Part shown: one piece after another, positions 1-6,778 of the stretch
Numbering within the stretch: the stretch's first letter is position 1
How the letters are laid out: each line of letters begins with the position of its first letter
Source: Paludibacter sp.
GTDB taxonomy: Bacteria; Bacteroidota; Bacteroidia; Bacteroidales; Paludibacteraceae
Assembly (NCBI GenBank): GCA_028705705.1
Contig: JAQWCZ010000051.1
Coordinates: 1-10,214 of the forward strand
DNA length: 10,214 nt
Direction: 5' to 3'
Made by a program: the position numbers and the translations under genes
The notes under the pieces: model-generated
The model's input: only the letters and a program-made list of their open reading frames with translations
Told to the model about the DNA's origin: nothing
Database searches by the model: none

Positions 1-1236
1 CCCAAAGTTGTGGATAGTCGCACTTATGTTAGTAATCCCGACGGAATTATCCGGAATGAAACCGTACGCGAATTAAACATCCTGCTCGATTCGCTTGAAA
101 AAGCAACCCGTACCGAAGTTGCTGTTGTACTCGTAGAATCGATCGGTGACGAAAACATCGAAATGTTCGCGACTTCTTTATTCAAAAACTGGGGAGTTGG
201 TAAAGCGAAAGAAGACAACGGACTACTCATCCTGTTTGTCCTCGACCAGAAGGTCATCCGTTTTGAAACCGGTTACGGTATAGAAGGATTGATGCCTGAT
301 GCAATGGCTTCGCGCATTCAACAGCAAAGCATGTTTCCTTATTTTAAAGCTGGAGATTACGATGCTGGCTTTCTGAAAGGGATGCAACATGTCGTATCGG
401 TATTGAAACAAGAGAATTTCGAAGCGGAAAAGAAAACCATTGCCTGGGGAGTTGTGTTACCAGTTGTTGCTGCCATCTATCTGATTATTATGCTGATTTC
501 ATTTGTTTGGATTGGAGCATCAGTAAAGAAAATCAGCAACAATCCAATGCTGAAAACCAACATCAGCAAATATAAAGCAATAAAAAGCGAAAAAGCAGGT
601 ATTTTGGTTGTGTTAAATATTCTCATCCCCGCAATCAGTTTGTTTGTCATCATCATGTTTGCCAATCCTTTATTGCTGATCTTCCTGATCGGCGTTCCTA
701 TCGTAACACTGCCAGCCAATTTCTATGGTAAAATCATGATGCGGAAAATCAGGCGGAAACCCATTCCTTGCAATGTATGTGAAGGAACCATGCACATTTT
801 ATCTGAAAGAAAAGAAGATACACACCTGAAGTTATCTCAGCAATTTGAGGAAGAGTTGAATGCCGTTGATTATGATGTATTTGTGTGCGATGATTGCGGA
901 AACGAAGCCATTTTCACCCTGGATAAACCAAGTGTATACACTGAATGCCCCAAATGCGGAACCAGGGCTTTCATTTTGCATGATAAACGGGTCGTTGTCG
1001 CACCTACCTTTATCAATGGTGGAACAGAAAGAACAACCTATAAATGTAAATTTTGCGGTTACGAAGAAAATAACAATACCCATTTACCACGCTTGTCGAG
1101 AAGCAGTTCGCTCGCGGCCGGTGCTGCAGCCGGAAGTCTTTTTAGCGGACGTGGTGGTTTTGGAGGAGGCGGTTTTGGAGGAGGCAGCTTTGGTGGTGGG
1201 CTTTCCGGCGGCGGCGGTGCAACGGGAAGGTGGTGA
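1..1236 (+). CDS. TPM-domain (YgcG-like) membrane protein with zinc knuckles, 5' partial
   Basis: The frame is open to the left edge (PKVVDSRTYVSNPDG), and this is how a TPM domain normally begins after a signal peptide. The GTG at 10 is therefore probably internal and the start lies outside the window. Counting from that GTG, residues 1-140 form a TPM domain with WGVGKAKEDNGLLIL (61-75) and ETGYGIEGLMPDAMA (86-100). Two hydrophobic segments follow (about 144-170 and 197-233). A soluble part then carries four CxxC knuckles (Cys254/257, 293/296, 313/316, 346/349), enough for two zinc ribbons. The last 30 residues are Gly/Phe/Ser-rich, as in many YgcG-type proteins. TPM proteins are envelope proteins often encoded beside lemA, as here. 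Their biochemical role is poorly defined, although some TPM domains have been tied to phosphatase activity or photosystem repair. Family call is firm; function is not. Confidence 0.9.
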   Translation, partial: PKVVDSRTYVSNPDGIIRNETVRELNILLDSLEKATRTEVAVVLVESIGDENIEMFATSLFKNWGVGKAKEDNGLLILFVLDQKVIRFETGYGIEGLMPDAMASRIQQQSMFPYFKAGDYDAGFLKGMQHVVSVLKQENFEAEKKTIAWGVVLPVVAAIYLIIMLISFVWIGASVKKISNNPMLKTNISKYKAIKSEKAGILVVLNILIPAISLFVIIMFANPLLLIFLIGVPIVTLPANFYGKIMMRKIRRKPIPCNVCEGTMHILSERKEDTHLKLSQQFEEELNAVDYDVFVCDDCGNEAIFTLDKPSVYTECPKCGTRAFILHDKRVVVAPTFINGGTERTTYKCKFCGYEENNNTHLPRLSRSSSLAAGAAAGSLFSGRGGFGGGGFGGGSFGGGLSGGGGATGRW

Positions 1237-1253
1237 ATAATGTCATTTCGACC

Positions 1254-1286
1254 AAACCAGTCAGGATTGACAATCCTGACTGGTTT
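1254..1286 (+). terminator. perfect 15-bp hairpin between the TPM gene and lemA
   Basis: AAACCAGTCAGGATT (1254-1268) is followed by the loop GAC and its exact complement AATCCTGACTGGTTT (1272-1286). It lies 17 nt after the TPM stop and 27 nt before the lemA ATG. The A3/T3 ends resemble a bidirectional terminator, but only three Ts end the stem and AAAA follows, so the U-tract is poor. It could be a weak terminator, a processing site or a 3' stabilising hairpin that sets unequal expression of two co-transcribed genes. Confidence 0.5.
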
Positions 1287-1313
1287 AAAATACACAATTA
1301 ATCAACAAACAAT

Positions 1314-1904
1314 ATGAAAAAAACAACCATCATTTTAATTTCCATAATAGCCATCATTGTTATTATGGTGTTTTGGGGTATCAGCAAATAAAATCAGTTG
1401 GTAGGTCTCGAAGAAAACGTGAACAGCCAATGGGCTAATGTTGAAAACCAGTACCAGCGTCGTGCCGACCTGATACCAAATTTAGTAGCAACCGTAAAAG
1501 GTTATGCTGCGCATGAAAGTGAAACATTGGAAAGTGTAATTGCGGCAAGGGCAAGGGCTACTCAGGTGACTGTAGATCCGGATCAACTGACTTCTGAAAA
1601 ATTACAGAAGTTTCAGGCAGCACAGGGACAGTTAAGTTCTGCATTAGGTAAATTACTGATGATTACCGAAAACTATCCCGATTTAAAAGCCAACCAGAAC
1701 TTCCGTGATCTTCAGGTACAACTGGAAGGTACAGAAAACAGAATCTCTACCGAGAGAACCCGTTTTAACGAGATGAGCAATAGTTTTAATGCTACTATTC
1801 GTCGTTTCCCTGCAAATATCATTGCTTCATTGTTTGGTTTTGAGAAGAAAGTGTATTTTGAAGCAGAAGAAGGGAGTAATCAGGCACCGGAAGTGCAGTT
1901 CTAA
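1314..1904 (+). pseudogene. lemA: LemA family protein gene interrupted by an in-frame TAA
   Basis: LemA proteins are small membrane-anchored proteins with a short N-terminal helix and a helical domain on the other side of the membrane. Reading from ATG 1314 gives MKKTTIILISIIAIIV, a typical lysine-plus-hydrophobic anchor, up to Lys25. Codon 26 is TAA (1389-1391). The same frame then continues with NQLVGLEENVNSQWANVENQ and QRRADLIPNLVATVKGYAAHE, the family signature, and ends with RRFPANIIASLFGFEKK. LemA proteins normally read KYNxLV at the interruption, so the stop replaces a Tyr codon by one substitution (TAC or TAT to TAA). Without the stop the product would be 196 residues, the usual length. 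Re-initiation at TTG 1398 would give a 168-residue soluble domain lacking the anchor. Either the gene is broken, the domain is made separately, or this is a sequencing error. The rest of the frame is undamaged, so any inactivation is recent. Confidence 0.88.
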
Positions 1905-2020
1905 TGACGGCGTGCGATAAGTGCCAATCTGCTTCGTTGCTTTCGATATTCGGACTCGGGTACAACAAAACATTTGTATTCGACGTTTATACATCAACTA
2001 TTCTGTACTCAGGTGACTAA
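1904..2020 (+). CDS. possible 38-aa small ORF overlapping the lemA stop
   Basis: The ATG uses the last A of the lemA TAA (TAATG), and the frame stays open for 38 codons to TAA 2018-2020. The product begins MTACDKCQSASLLSIF and ends STILYSGD; it contains a CxxC pair (Cys4, Cys7) and no obvious signal or membrane segment. The first 80 bases hold about nine CpG dinucleotides, more than the neighbouring DNA, which hints at different origin or constraint. An open frame of this length is not rare by chance, so it could equally be a decayed fragment or part of an interspersed repeat. I do not recognise the product. Confidence 0.25.
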   Translation: MTACDKCQSASLLSIFGLGYNKTFVFDVYTSTILYSGD

Positions 2021-2066
2021 TGTGGTTGGTTTTAGTTAATGGTTTCAATAATCAACAAGTAAAATC

Positions 2067-3068
2067 ATGTCTGAAAAAAAATTCATAGCATCCGATAATC
2101 GCTACAATGACTTGGTAAGTTATCGTCATTGTGGTAAAAGTGGGTTAAAACTTCCGTTGTTGTCTTTGGGTTTGTGGCATAATTTCGGTGATGTTGACAA
2201 TCCTGAGGAAGCAATACAGATGCTTCATTTTGCTTTTGATCATGGAATTACCCATTTTGATTTGGCTAACAACTACGGTACCCCTTTCGGAAGCGCTGAG
2301 AAAAACTTTGGCAAGATTATTAAAAGTGATTTCGCTCCTTATCGTGATGAATTGATTATCAGTACAAAGGCAGGACATGAAATGTGGCCTGGTCCTTATG
2401 GAGATGGTGGTTCCCGCAAATACCTCATGGCAAGTATCAATCAAAGTCTGAAACGAATGCAACTGGACTATGTGGATATTTTTTATTCACACCGGTATGA
2501 CCCCAGCACCCCACTCGAAGAAACTATGGACGCTTTGTCGGATATTGTAAGACAAGGGAAAGCCTTGTACGTGGGAATTTCGAAATATCCCGAAGACAAA
2601 GCCCGTGAAGCATACAGACTACTAAAAGAAAACGGCACACCCTGCCTGATTTATCAAGGAAAGTACAACATGCTGGTACGTGAAGTGGAATATACCGCTT
2701 TCCCGCTGGCACAAAAAAACGGCGTTGGATTTATTGGTTTTTCTCCTTTAGCACAGGGTATGCTGAGTGATAAATACCTGAATGGTATCCCGGAAAATTC
2801 AAGAGCGGCACTCACCCATGGTTTTTTACAGAAAAATCAGGTTACACCTGAAATAATAGAGAAGGTCAATCGACTGAATAACATCGCAACCAAAAGGGGA
2901 CAAACCCTTGCACAAATGGCACTTGCCTGGTGTTTCCATCAATCGGCTGTCAACTCGGTTATCGTGGGTGCAAGTTCTGTTAAACAATTACGGGAGAACA
3001 TCGATGCGCTGAAAAATATTGACTTTACTGCTGAGGAATTGTGGATCATCGGGGAAATCGCAGGATGA
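2067..3068 (+). CDS. yghZ: aldo/keto reductase, YghZ (L-glyceraldehyde 3-phosphate reductase) type
   Basis: A 333-residue (alpha/beta)8-barrel NADPH-dependent carbonyl reductase of the AKR superfamily, presumably cytosolic. The catalytic tetrad is readable: Asp65 and Tyr70 in FDLANNYG, Lys101 in ISTKAG and His142 in FYSHRYD. The cofactor-binding tail IVGASSVKQLRENI lies at 299-312. AGHEMWPGPYGDGGSRKYL (102-120) is the long specific insert of the YghZ/Kv-beta-like branch, whose E. coli member (about 346 aa) reduces L-glyceraldehyde 3-phosphate and methylglyoxal. The substrate here is inferred from that similarity only. ATG 2067 is chosen because YRHCGKSGLKLP, the first beta strand, starts at residue 19 as expected. 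I see no TAnnTTTG promoter in the 46 bp between 2020 and 2067. The stop overlaps the next gene by ATGA. Confidence 0.92.
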   Translation: MSEKKFIASDNRYNDLVSYRHCGKSGLKLPLLSLGLWHNFGDVDNPEEAIQMLHFAFDHGITHFDLANNYGTPFGSAEKNFGKIIKSDFAPYRDELIISTKAGHEMWPGPYGDGGSRKYLMASINQSLKRMQLDYVDIFYSHRYDPSTPLEETMDALSDIVRQGKALYVGISKYPEDKAREAYRLLKENGTPCLIYQGKYNMLVREVEYTAFPLAQKNGVGFIGFSPLAQGMLSDKYLNGIPENSRAALTHGFLQKNQVTPEIIEKVNRLNNIATKRGQTLAQMALAWCFHQSAVNSVIVGASSVKQLRENIDALKNIDFTAEELWIIGEIAG

Positions 3069-3562
3069 AATATGGTTTGTTAAAAATAAGATTACTTTTT
3101 TTCACAGGAAGCTTCCTGTTTTTTTGGATAATATCGGGATGTGAGGATAACTATATTTCTTCCATCCCGAATTATCCGGTCAGTCTGGAATTGAATCTGA
3201 CAGCCTCCTACCCGACCTTCAAAGACAACCCCTATCAGTTTCTGGTTTTTGAAAAACCACGATATGATTATGAATACCTCGGCTACGGAGGCATACTGGT
3301 CGTTTGTGGATTTGGCAGTGATCGGCCTTATGAATATTATGCTTACGACTTGGCTTGTCCACACGAAGCTGATGCAAAAATAAAAGTCACGCCCAATAGC
3401 AACGGACAAGCGGTTTGTAACACCTGCGGGTCGGTTTACGACATCGTAAACGGCTTTGGCATTCCTATCGATGACAGTCCGGCCAGAGAACCGCTTAAAA
3501 GATACAAAACATACCTGGATTCAAAACCGACTGGTGATTATTTATACATCACCCGAAAATGA
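3065..3562 (+). CDS. lipoprotein with a Rieske-like motif (CxH...CxxC)
   Basis: The 165-residue product starts at ATG 3065, overlapping the reductase stop (ATGA). An in-frame GTG at 3041 would place charged residues in front of the signal peptide and is less likely. Residues 1-25 are a lipoprotein signal ending in IISG|C26. Mature positions +2 and +3 are Glu-Asp, acidic like some Bacteroidota surface-export signals, so surface exposure is possible. The C-terminal half has DLACPHE (Cys98-x-His100) and, 17 residues later, AVCNTCGSVYDI (Cys118-x2-Cys121). Spacing matches a Rieske [2Fe-2S] domain, but the last ligand is Cys rather than His. It may bind a 3-Cys/1-His cluster, bind zinc, or have lost the metal. 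Coupling to the reductase suggests joint expression; a shared redox role is speculation. Confident as lipoprotein, moderate as Rieske-fold. Confidence 0.82.
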   Translation: MKYGLLKIRLLFFTGSFLFFWIISGCEDNYISSIPNYPVSLELNLTASYPTFKDNPYQFLVFEKPRYDYEYLGYGGILVVCGFGSDRPYEYYAYDLACPHEADAKIKVTPNSNGQAVCNTCGSVYDIVNGFGIPIDDSPAREPLKRYKTYLDSKPTGDYLYITRK

Positions 3563-3687
3563 TTGTATTCGACCTGATTGCTGCTACTAAGGTAGTTTAG
3601 TAAGAAAATAAGGTTAAGAAATAAGGTTTTGTTAAAACACTGGATATCTGCAAAATGAATTTCTTTATAGTAACGACATCATGTTTC

Positions 3688-4797
3688 TCACCACCTGCTT
3701 CTGTTTTGAAAGACTGAGAACACACCAACTCCAACTACATAAACCGGATATAAAAAAGACAATAGCAAAACATGCAACGTCGTTATTTTCAACTGAAAAA
3801 AAGGTCTGATAGTTATTAAAAACAATGTATCAATAACTAATTTTAACAGGAAAACAACTCCGAACAACAACCACCACTGAGACTGAAATACAGCAAAAAC
3901 GGCTAACATGGGCAATAATAAATTGATAGCCGTCACAATCAATCCGGTAACAATCGTATCACCATCTTTATATTTGGGAGATTTTGAAGCCCATCTGACA
4001 CGCTGTCTGAAGAATGATTTCAGTGTTTTCTGATAACCAGTAACCACCATGCCCTGCATTGATTTCAGCACAGCCACCTTTCCTTTACGTTTTTTAATAC
4101 TGTGCAACAAAAAAACATCATCTCCCGAAAGCTCTTCTTCATACAAGTCACCGGCACTGTCGAGCCAGGTTTGTTTGGTAAATGCCATGTTGGCTGCATT
4201 ACAGAAAACCGGCATACCGGCCCCAGCGGCTCCCATTCCGGAACCCACTAAGGTTGCAAATTCAAGTTGTTGGATTTGCGTGAATAAGCTTCTTCCTCGG
4301 TAAAATTTAACAGGCGCCATAATCAAATCCGCCTGCTGATGCAATTGAAAATCAATTACCGTTTCAATCCAGGTTGATGCCGGAATACAATCCGCATCAG
4401 TCGTAATAATGAAATCCCCTTGTGCTGCAAGGATTCCTGTCCGTTGTGCCTGTTTTTTCCCAGGATGAGGTGACTGAAATATCTTCGCATCAGCAAAATG
4501 AATAAGGGATTCTTCGAGTATCTGCTGGGTTTGGTCAGAGGAATGATCATTCACCCAAATCAATTCGAAAGACTGATAAGACTGACTCTTAAGTGCTTCA
4601 ATTAAAGCCGGAAGATGATGTGCTTCATTTCGGCAACAAACAACAACCGAGGGTTTATCCTGTGCTGATTCTTGTTGTGTGGAAATGATTTCAGCATCAA
4701 AAAAAGGAGTTTTAACCCATCCCCTGATGAATATTACAATCAGTAAAAGGTAAACTATCAATGTGCAAACTGAAATAAAAACAAGCAAATCAGACAT
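3688..4797 (-). CDS. membrane glycosyltransferase, family 2
   Basis: A 369-residue GT-A glycosyltransferase tethered to the inner membrane, active site facing the cytosol. Order: N-terminal membrane helix (about 4-26); nucleotide-sugar-binding start VVVCCRNEAHHLPALIEAL (51-69); VNDHSSD with Asp84 and Asp88; the metal-binding DxD as DAD (134-136); the acceptor/base region SGDD (224-227); RQRVRW (264-269), the QxxRW motif seen in processive GT2 enzymes; then about three C-terminal helices (283-305, 308-330, 340-362). Sugar donor and acceptor cannot be read from sequence; envelope glycan or glycolipid synthesis is the likely setting. The ATG shares one base with the upstream barrel gene's stop (TAATG), indicating translational coupling. 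It converges with the lipoprotein gene across a 125-bp gap without a convincing terminator. Confidence 0.9.
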   Translation of the reverse strand: MSDLLVFISVCTLIVYLLLIVIFIRGWVKTPFFDAEIISTQQESAQDKPSVVVCCRNEAHHLPALIEALKSQSYQSFELIWVNDHSSDQTQQILEESLIHFADAKIFQSPHPGKKQAQRTGILAAQGDFIITTDADCIPASTWIETVIDFQLHQQADLIMAPVKFYRGRSLFTQIQQLEFATLVGSGMGAAGAGMPVFCNAANMAFTKQTWLDSAGDLYEEELSGDDVFLLHSIKKRKGKVAVLKSMQGMVVTGYQKTLKSFFRQRVRWASKSPKYKDGDTIVTGLIVTAINLLLPMLAVFAVFQSQWWLLFGVVFLLKLVIDTLFLITIRPFFQLKITTLHVLLLSFLYPVYVVGVGVFSVFQNRSRW

Positions 4798-6068
4798 TAA
4801 AACATATAATTCAGGTTGATATACATGCCACTGTCACCATCTTGCGGATCAAACGCCTTACCATAATCCACTGAAATCACAAAGTTCTCATTCCATCCGA
4901 TTTTCAATCCGATACCTGCAGCCGAATGAAACTTACCCGACTCATAATCTTTCAGCAATAATTCATCTTTATCATCGGAAGAAAGGACATCGAAATTTTC
5001 AATTTCAATGGGTTTCAGGATAATCCCGGAATCAAAAAAGATATTTGTTCCCAGATAGAAATTTTGTTTGAATACCTCAAATTTCAAAAACTTATACCGG
5101 AACTCGAAATTGCCAAAGGCAATGTCATTCCCGATAACCCGGTTACGCAGCACACCACGGATTGACCTTTTCCCTCCGAGTCCCTGGTTATCAGCGGCTG
5201 TTAGGAAGCTGGTAATTAACAAAGGTTGTGCATAATATGGCACTTTGTTCTTACCCAAGGTAGCCTGATAAGTTAGCCGATACGCCAACACCATATCCTT
5301 CATCAGTGAAAAATACTGACGGTGAATCAGGGCAAACTTCGAATGAGGCATCGCATTGATAAAACCTGGAGCAGTTTGAATCACAGCTTCCGTCCAGATT
5401 CCTTTAGAAGCAAATGCACGCTGGTCACGCGAATCATACTTAAAACCAGCCTTCAGGTAATTGATACTTCCCCCATTGGCTTCTTCAGCGCTAATCAAAC
5501 CATATTTTACATAACGCTGATACAACGAACCACCCGAAACGGGAGTCAGGTCAAGTTTTTCAATATCCACCGAATCCATATCAAAGTTATAGAATGTATA
5601 ACCTCCTACCCAGCCAAAGTCAGAATCCCCGAAGTTCCCCTGAAAATCAGCTTTGGCACGGAACATATTACGTTCCTGACTGTAAAATAAACGCGGTTCA
5701 GCAGCATCGTATCGTGTCTGATAGCCATTGAATCCATAAAACGGTAGCATTTGATCGGTATAATAAGTTACATCAACCGTTGTCCGGATGCCTGATATTA
5801 ATTTTTCCGTATCGTACATAATACGATTGATGCCCGTTCCTTTGGTGTAACGCGACCACTCTAAATAAAGTGAATGATTGTATTTTGGATAATTTTTACC
5901 ATCGCCGTAATCAAACAAATTCACGATTGCACCATACTGAAATCCGAGATCCGAATCAAACGAAACTGCTGGTAATGCTCCAAAACCGAAACCCGTTTTT
6001 ACTTTCTCCTGTGAGAGGACTGACAAAGAGAGCAATAACAAACCAAAGAATAATAACTTGCCTTTCAT
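4797..6068 (-). CDS. Omp85/BamA-like outer-membrane beta-barrel without POTRA domains
   Basis: The 423-residue product has a signal peptide (MKGKLLFFGLLLLSLSVLSQ, cut near 19-20) and then goes straight into alternating beta strands, leaving no room for POTRA domains. Family landmarks are SFDSDLGFQYGA (36-47), the strand motif YDSRDQRAFASKG (211-223), and GGKRSIRGVLRNRVIG (298-313), whose IRG corresponds to the conserved (V/I)RG(F/Y) loop-6 motif of Omp85 barrels. It ends in Phe (YINLNYMF), the usual last residue of a barrel. BamA and TamA insert outer-membrane proteins through POTRA-mediated contacts; a short barrel like this is more often a secretion or translocation pore or uncharacterised. 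Its stop overlaps the glycosyltransferase start, so the pair is likely one transcription unit, perhaps making and presenting or moving an envelope component (inference). Confidence 0.87.
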   Translation of the reverse strand: MKGKLLFFGLLLLSLSVLSQEKVKTGFGFGALPAVSFDSDLGFQYGAIVNLFDYGDGKNYPKYNHSLYLEWSRYTKGTGINRIMYDTEKLISGIRTTVDVTYYTDQMLPFYGFNGYQTRYDAAEPRLFYSQERNMFRAKADFQGNFGDSDFGWVGGYTFYNFDMDSVDIEKLDLTPVSGGSLYQRYVKYGLISAEEANGGSINYLKAGFKYDSRDQRAFASKGIWTEAVIQTAPGFINAMPHSKFALIHRQYFSLMKDMVLAYRLTYQATLGKNKVPYYAQPLLITSFLTAADNQGLGGKRSIRGVLRNRVIGNDIAFGNFEFRYKFLKFEVFKQNFYLGTNIFFDSGIILKPIEIENFDVLSSDDKDELLLKDYESGKFHSAAGIGLKIGWNENFVISVDYGKAFDPQDGDSGMYINLNYMF

Positions 6069-6094
6069 ACTATTTAGTTTTACAGTTTAAACAT

Positions 6095-6102
6095 CAAATA
6101 TA
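6095..6102 (-). promoter_or_regulatory. probable -7 box of the Omp85-like/glycosyltransferase unit
   Basis: On the minus strand this reads TATATTTG, a full match to the Bacteroidota TAnnTTTG. It lies 26 bp before the barrel gene start, implying a leader of about 20 nt. No clear TTG/TTTG is seen at the usual distance; that position falls inside the left arm of the inverted repeat at 6105-6138. Confidence 0.5.
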
Positions 6103-6104
6103 CC

Positions 6105-6229
6105 TGAACCATATAAGTCATATAAGGAACATATAAGTAGTTCTTCTGTATTAATATTGCCATTAAAAATTATCTCAATTAAAGTTTAATTTTAAACTTA
6201 CATGTTCCTTATATGACTTATATGGTTCA
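6105..6229. repeat. 125-bp structure with 34-bp inverted terminal arms (MITE-like)
   Basis: Arms 6105-6138 and 6196-6229 are reverse complements over 34 bp with one mismatch (A6133 against C6201); the outer 28 bp are perfect. Each arm begins TGAACC on the outside and carries three ATATAAG heptamers (left copies at 6111, 6120 and 6131). The 57-bp core is AT-rich and non-coding. The arrangement resembles a miniature inverted-repeat element or a paired binding site. The flanks (AATATACC on the left, AAGATAAA on the right) show no obvious target-site duplication and there is no nearby transposase. A transcript through it would fold into a very long hairpin just upstream of the barrel gene's promoter. 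Confidence 0.75.
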
Positions 6230-6234
6230 AAGAT

Positions 6235-6261
6235 AAAAAAAGCACACCAAAACGGTGTGCT
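6235..6261 (-). terminator. rho-independent terminator of perR
   Basis: On the minus strand AGCACACC, loop GTTTT and GGTGTGCT form an 8-bp GC-rich stem followed directly by six more Ts. It sits 22 bp past the perR stop, separating perR from the downstream inverted repeat and barrel gene. Confidence 0.88.
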
Positions 6262-6282
6262 TCCTTCAATTTATTTTTTAGT

Positions 6283-6699
6283 TTAATGTCCCAGACAAGT
6301 TTTACATGTCCCGTAATACGAGATTTCAACAGTATCCACTTTAAATCCCGGTATTTCCGGCAACAAATACATTGCATCATTTACATCAAAAATATCATGG
6401 ACTTTACCGCACTGACGACAATAAAAATGCGCATGTTTCGATGTATCAGCATCATATCTTGCGTTTTTGTCATCGATAGTCAACGTTTGTACTGCCCCTT
6501 TTTCGACAAGCAAATTTAACGTATTATAAACAGTTGTTTTTGATAATGTTGGTATTTCCGGATTCAATGCAACAAATATCTCATCAACAGTAGGATGTGT
6601 TTTGTGATTCATCAGATATCCCATAACTGCTGCACGCTGAACCGATGGTCTGATTGAAAACTTAATCAGATGCCTGTGTACTTCACCAAAAGTTTTCAT
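6283..6699 (-). CDS. perR: Fur-family transcriptional regulator, PerR-like
   Basis: A 138-residue dimeric DNA-binding repressor. Residues 1-80 form the winged helix, with the recognition part TLSKTTVYNTLNLLVEKG (51-68). The dimerisation domain has two CxxC pairs (Cys94/97 in FYCRQCGK and Cys132/135 in GTCKTCLGH) for structural zinc. The regulatory-site residues match Bacillus PerR: His35 (KTHPT), Asp83 (RYD), His89 and His91 (KHAH), Asp102 (KVHD). Aspartate at the last position, rather than the Glu usual in Fur, favours PerR, which senses peroxide by metal-catalysed oxidation of the two histidines at positions 35 and 89. Iron-responsive Fur is the main alternative. Targets elsewhere in the genome (catalase, ahpC, dps) would be expected but none is in this window. 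It has its own promoter and terminator, so it is probably monocistronic and may be autoregulated through the inverted repeat around its -7 box. Confidence 0.9.
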   Translation of the reverse strand: MKTFGEVHRHLIKFSIRPSVQRAAVMGYLMNHKTHPTVDEIFVALNPEIPTLSKTTVYNTLNLLVEKGAVQTLTIDDKNARYDADTSKHAHFYCRQCGKVHDIFDVNDAMYLLPEIPGFKVDTVEISYYGTCKTCLGH

Positions 6700-6732
6700 A
6701 AGAAAAAGTTTTTTCAGTTCGTACAGAACATG

Positions 6733-6765
6733 AAATTTAACGACAATGCAAAGTTAGTTAAATTT
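6733..6765. promoter_or_regulatory. inverted repeat around the perR -7 box, candidate operator
   Basis: AAATTTAAC (6733-6741) and GTTAAATTT (6757-6765) are exact 9-bp inverted arms with a 15-bp spacer containing the whole -7 box (6749-6756). The placement suits an autoregulatory operator. The spacing differs from the classic 7-1-7 PerR box, so assignment to PerR is inference. Confidence 0.4.
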
Positions 6766-6778
6766 TCATAACTACAAA
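6749..6778 (-). promoter_or_regulatory. perR promoter
   Basis: On the minus strand TTTG (6775-6778), an 18-bp spacer and TAACTTTG (6749-6756) match the Bacteroidota TTTG...TAnnTTTG pattern. Predicted start near 6743 gives a leader of about 45 nt. The -33 box abuts the mdh stop codon at 6779-6781. Confidence 0.72.

Noticed and set aside
860..1240. Long plus-strand frame overlapping the TPM gene
   Set aside because: It is a shadow of the TPM coding sequence, whose frame carries the recognisable motifs.
3041..3064. GTG start for the Rieske-like lipoprotein
   Set aside because: It would add MDHRGNRR before a complete lipoprotein signal peptide; ATG 3065 gives a normal signal and an ATGA overlap.
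3585..3602. TACTAA/TTAGTA inverted repeat as a terminator of the convergent genes
   Set aside because: A 6-bp AT-rich stem without a T-run on either strand is too weak to call.
3606..3628. AAATAAGGTT repeated twice (13-bp period) in the convergent gap
   Set aside because: It is short, AT-rich and has only two copies; no link to a promoter or terminator is apparent.
6228..6235. Minus-strand TATCTTTG next to the right arm of the inverted repeat
   Set aside because: It matches the -7 consensus but overlaps the perR terminator T-run and has no -33 box at a workable distance, so a functional promoter is unlikely.
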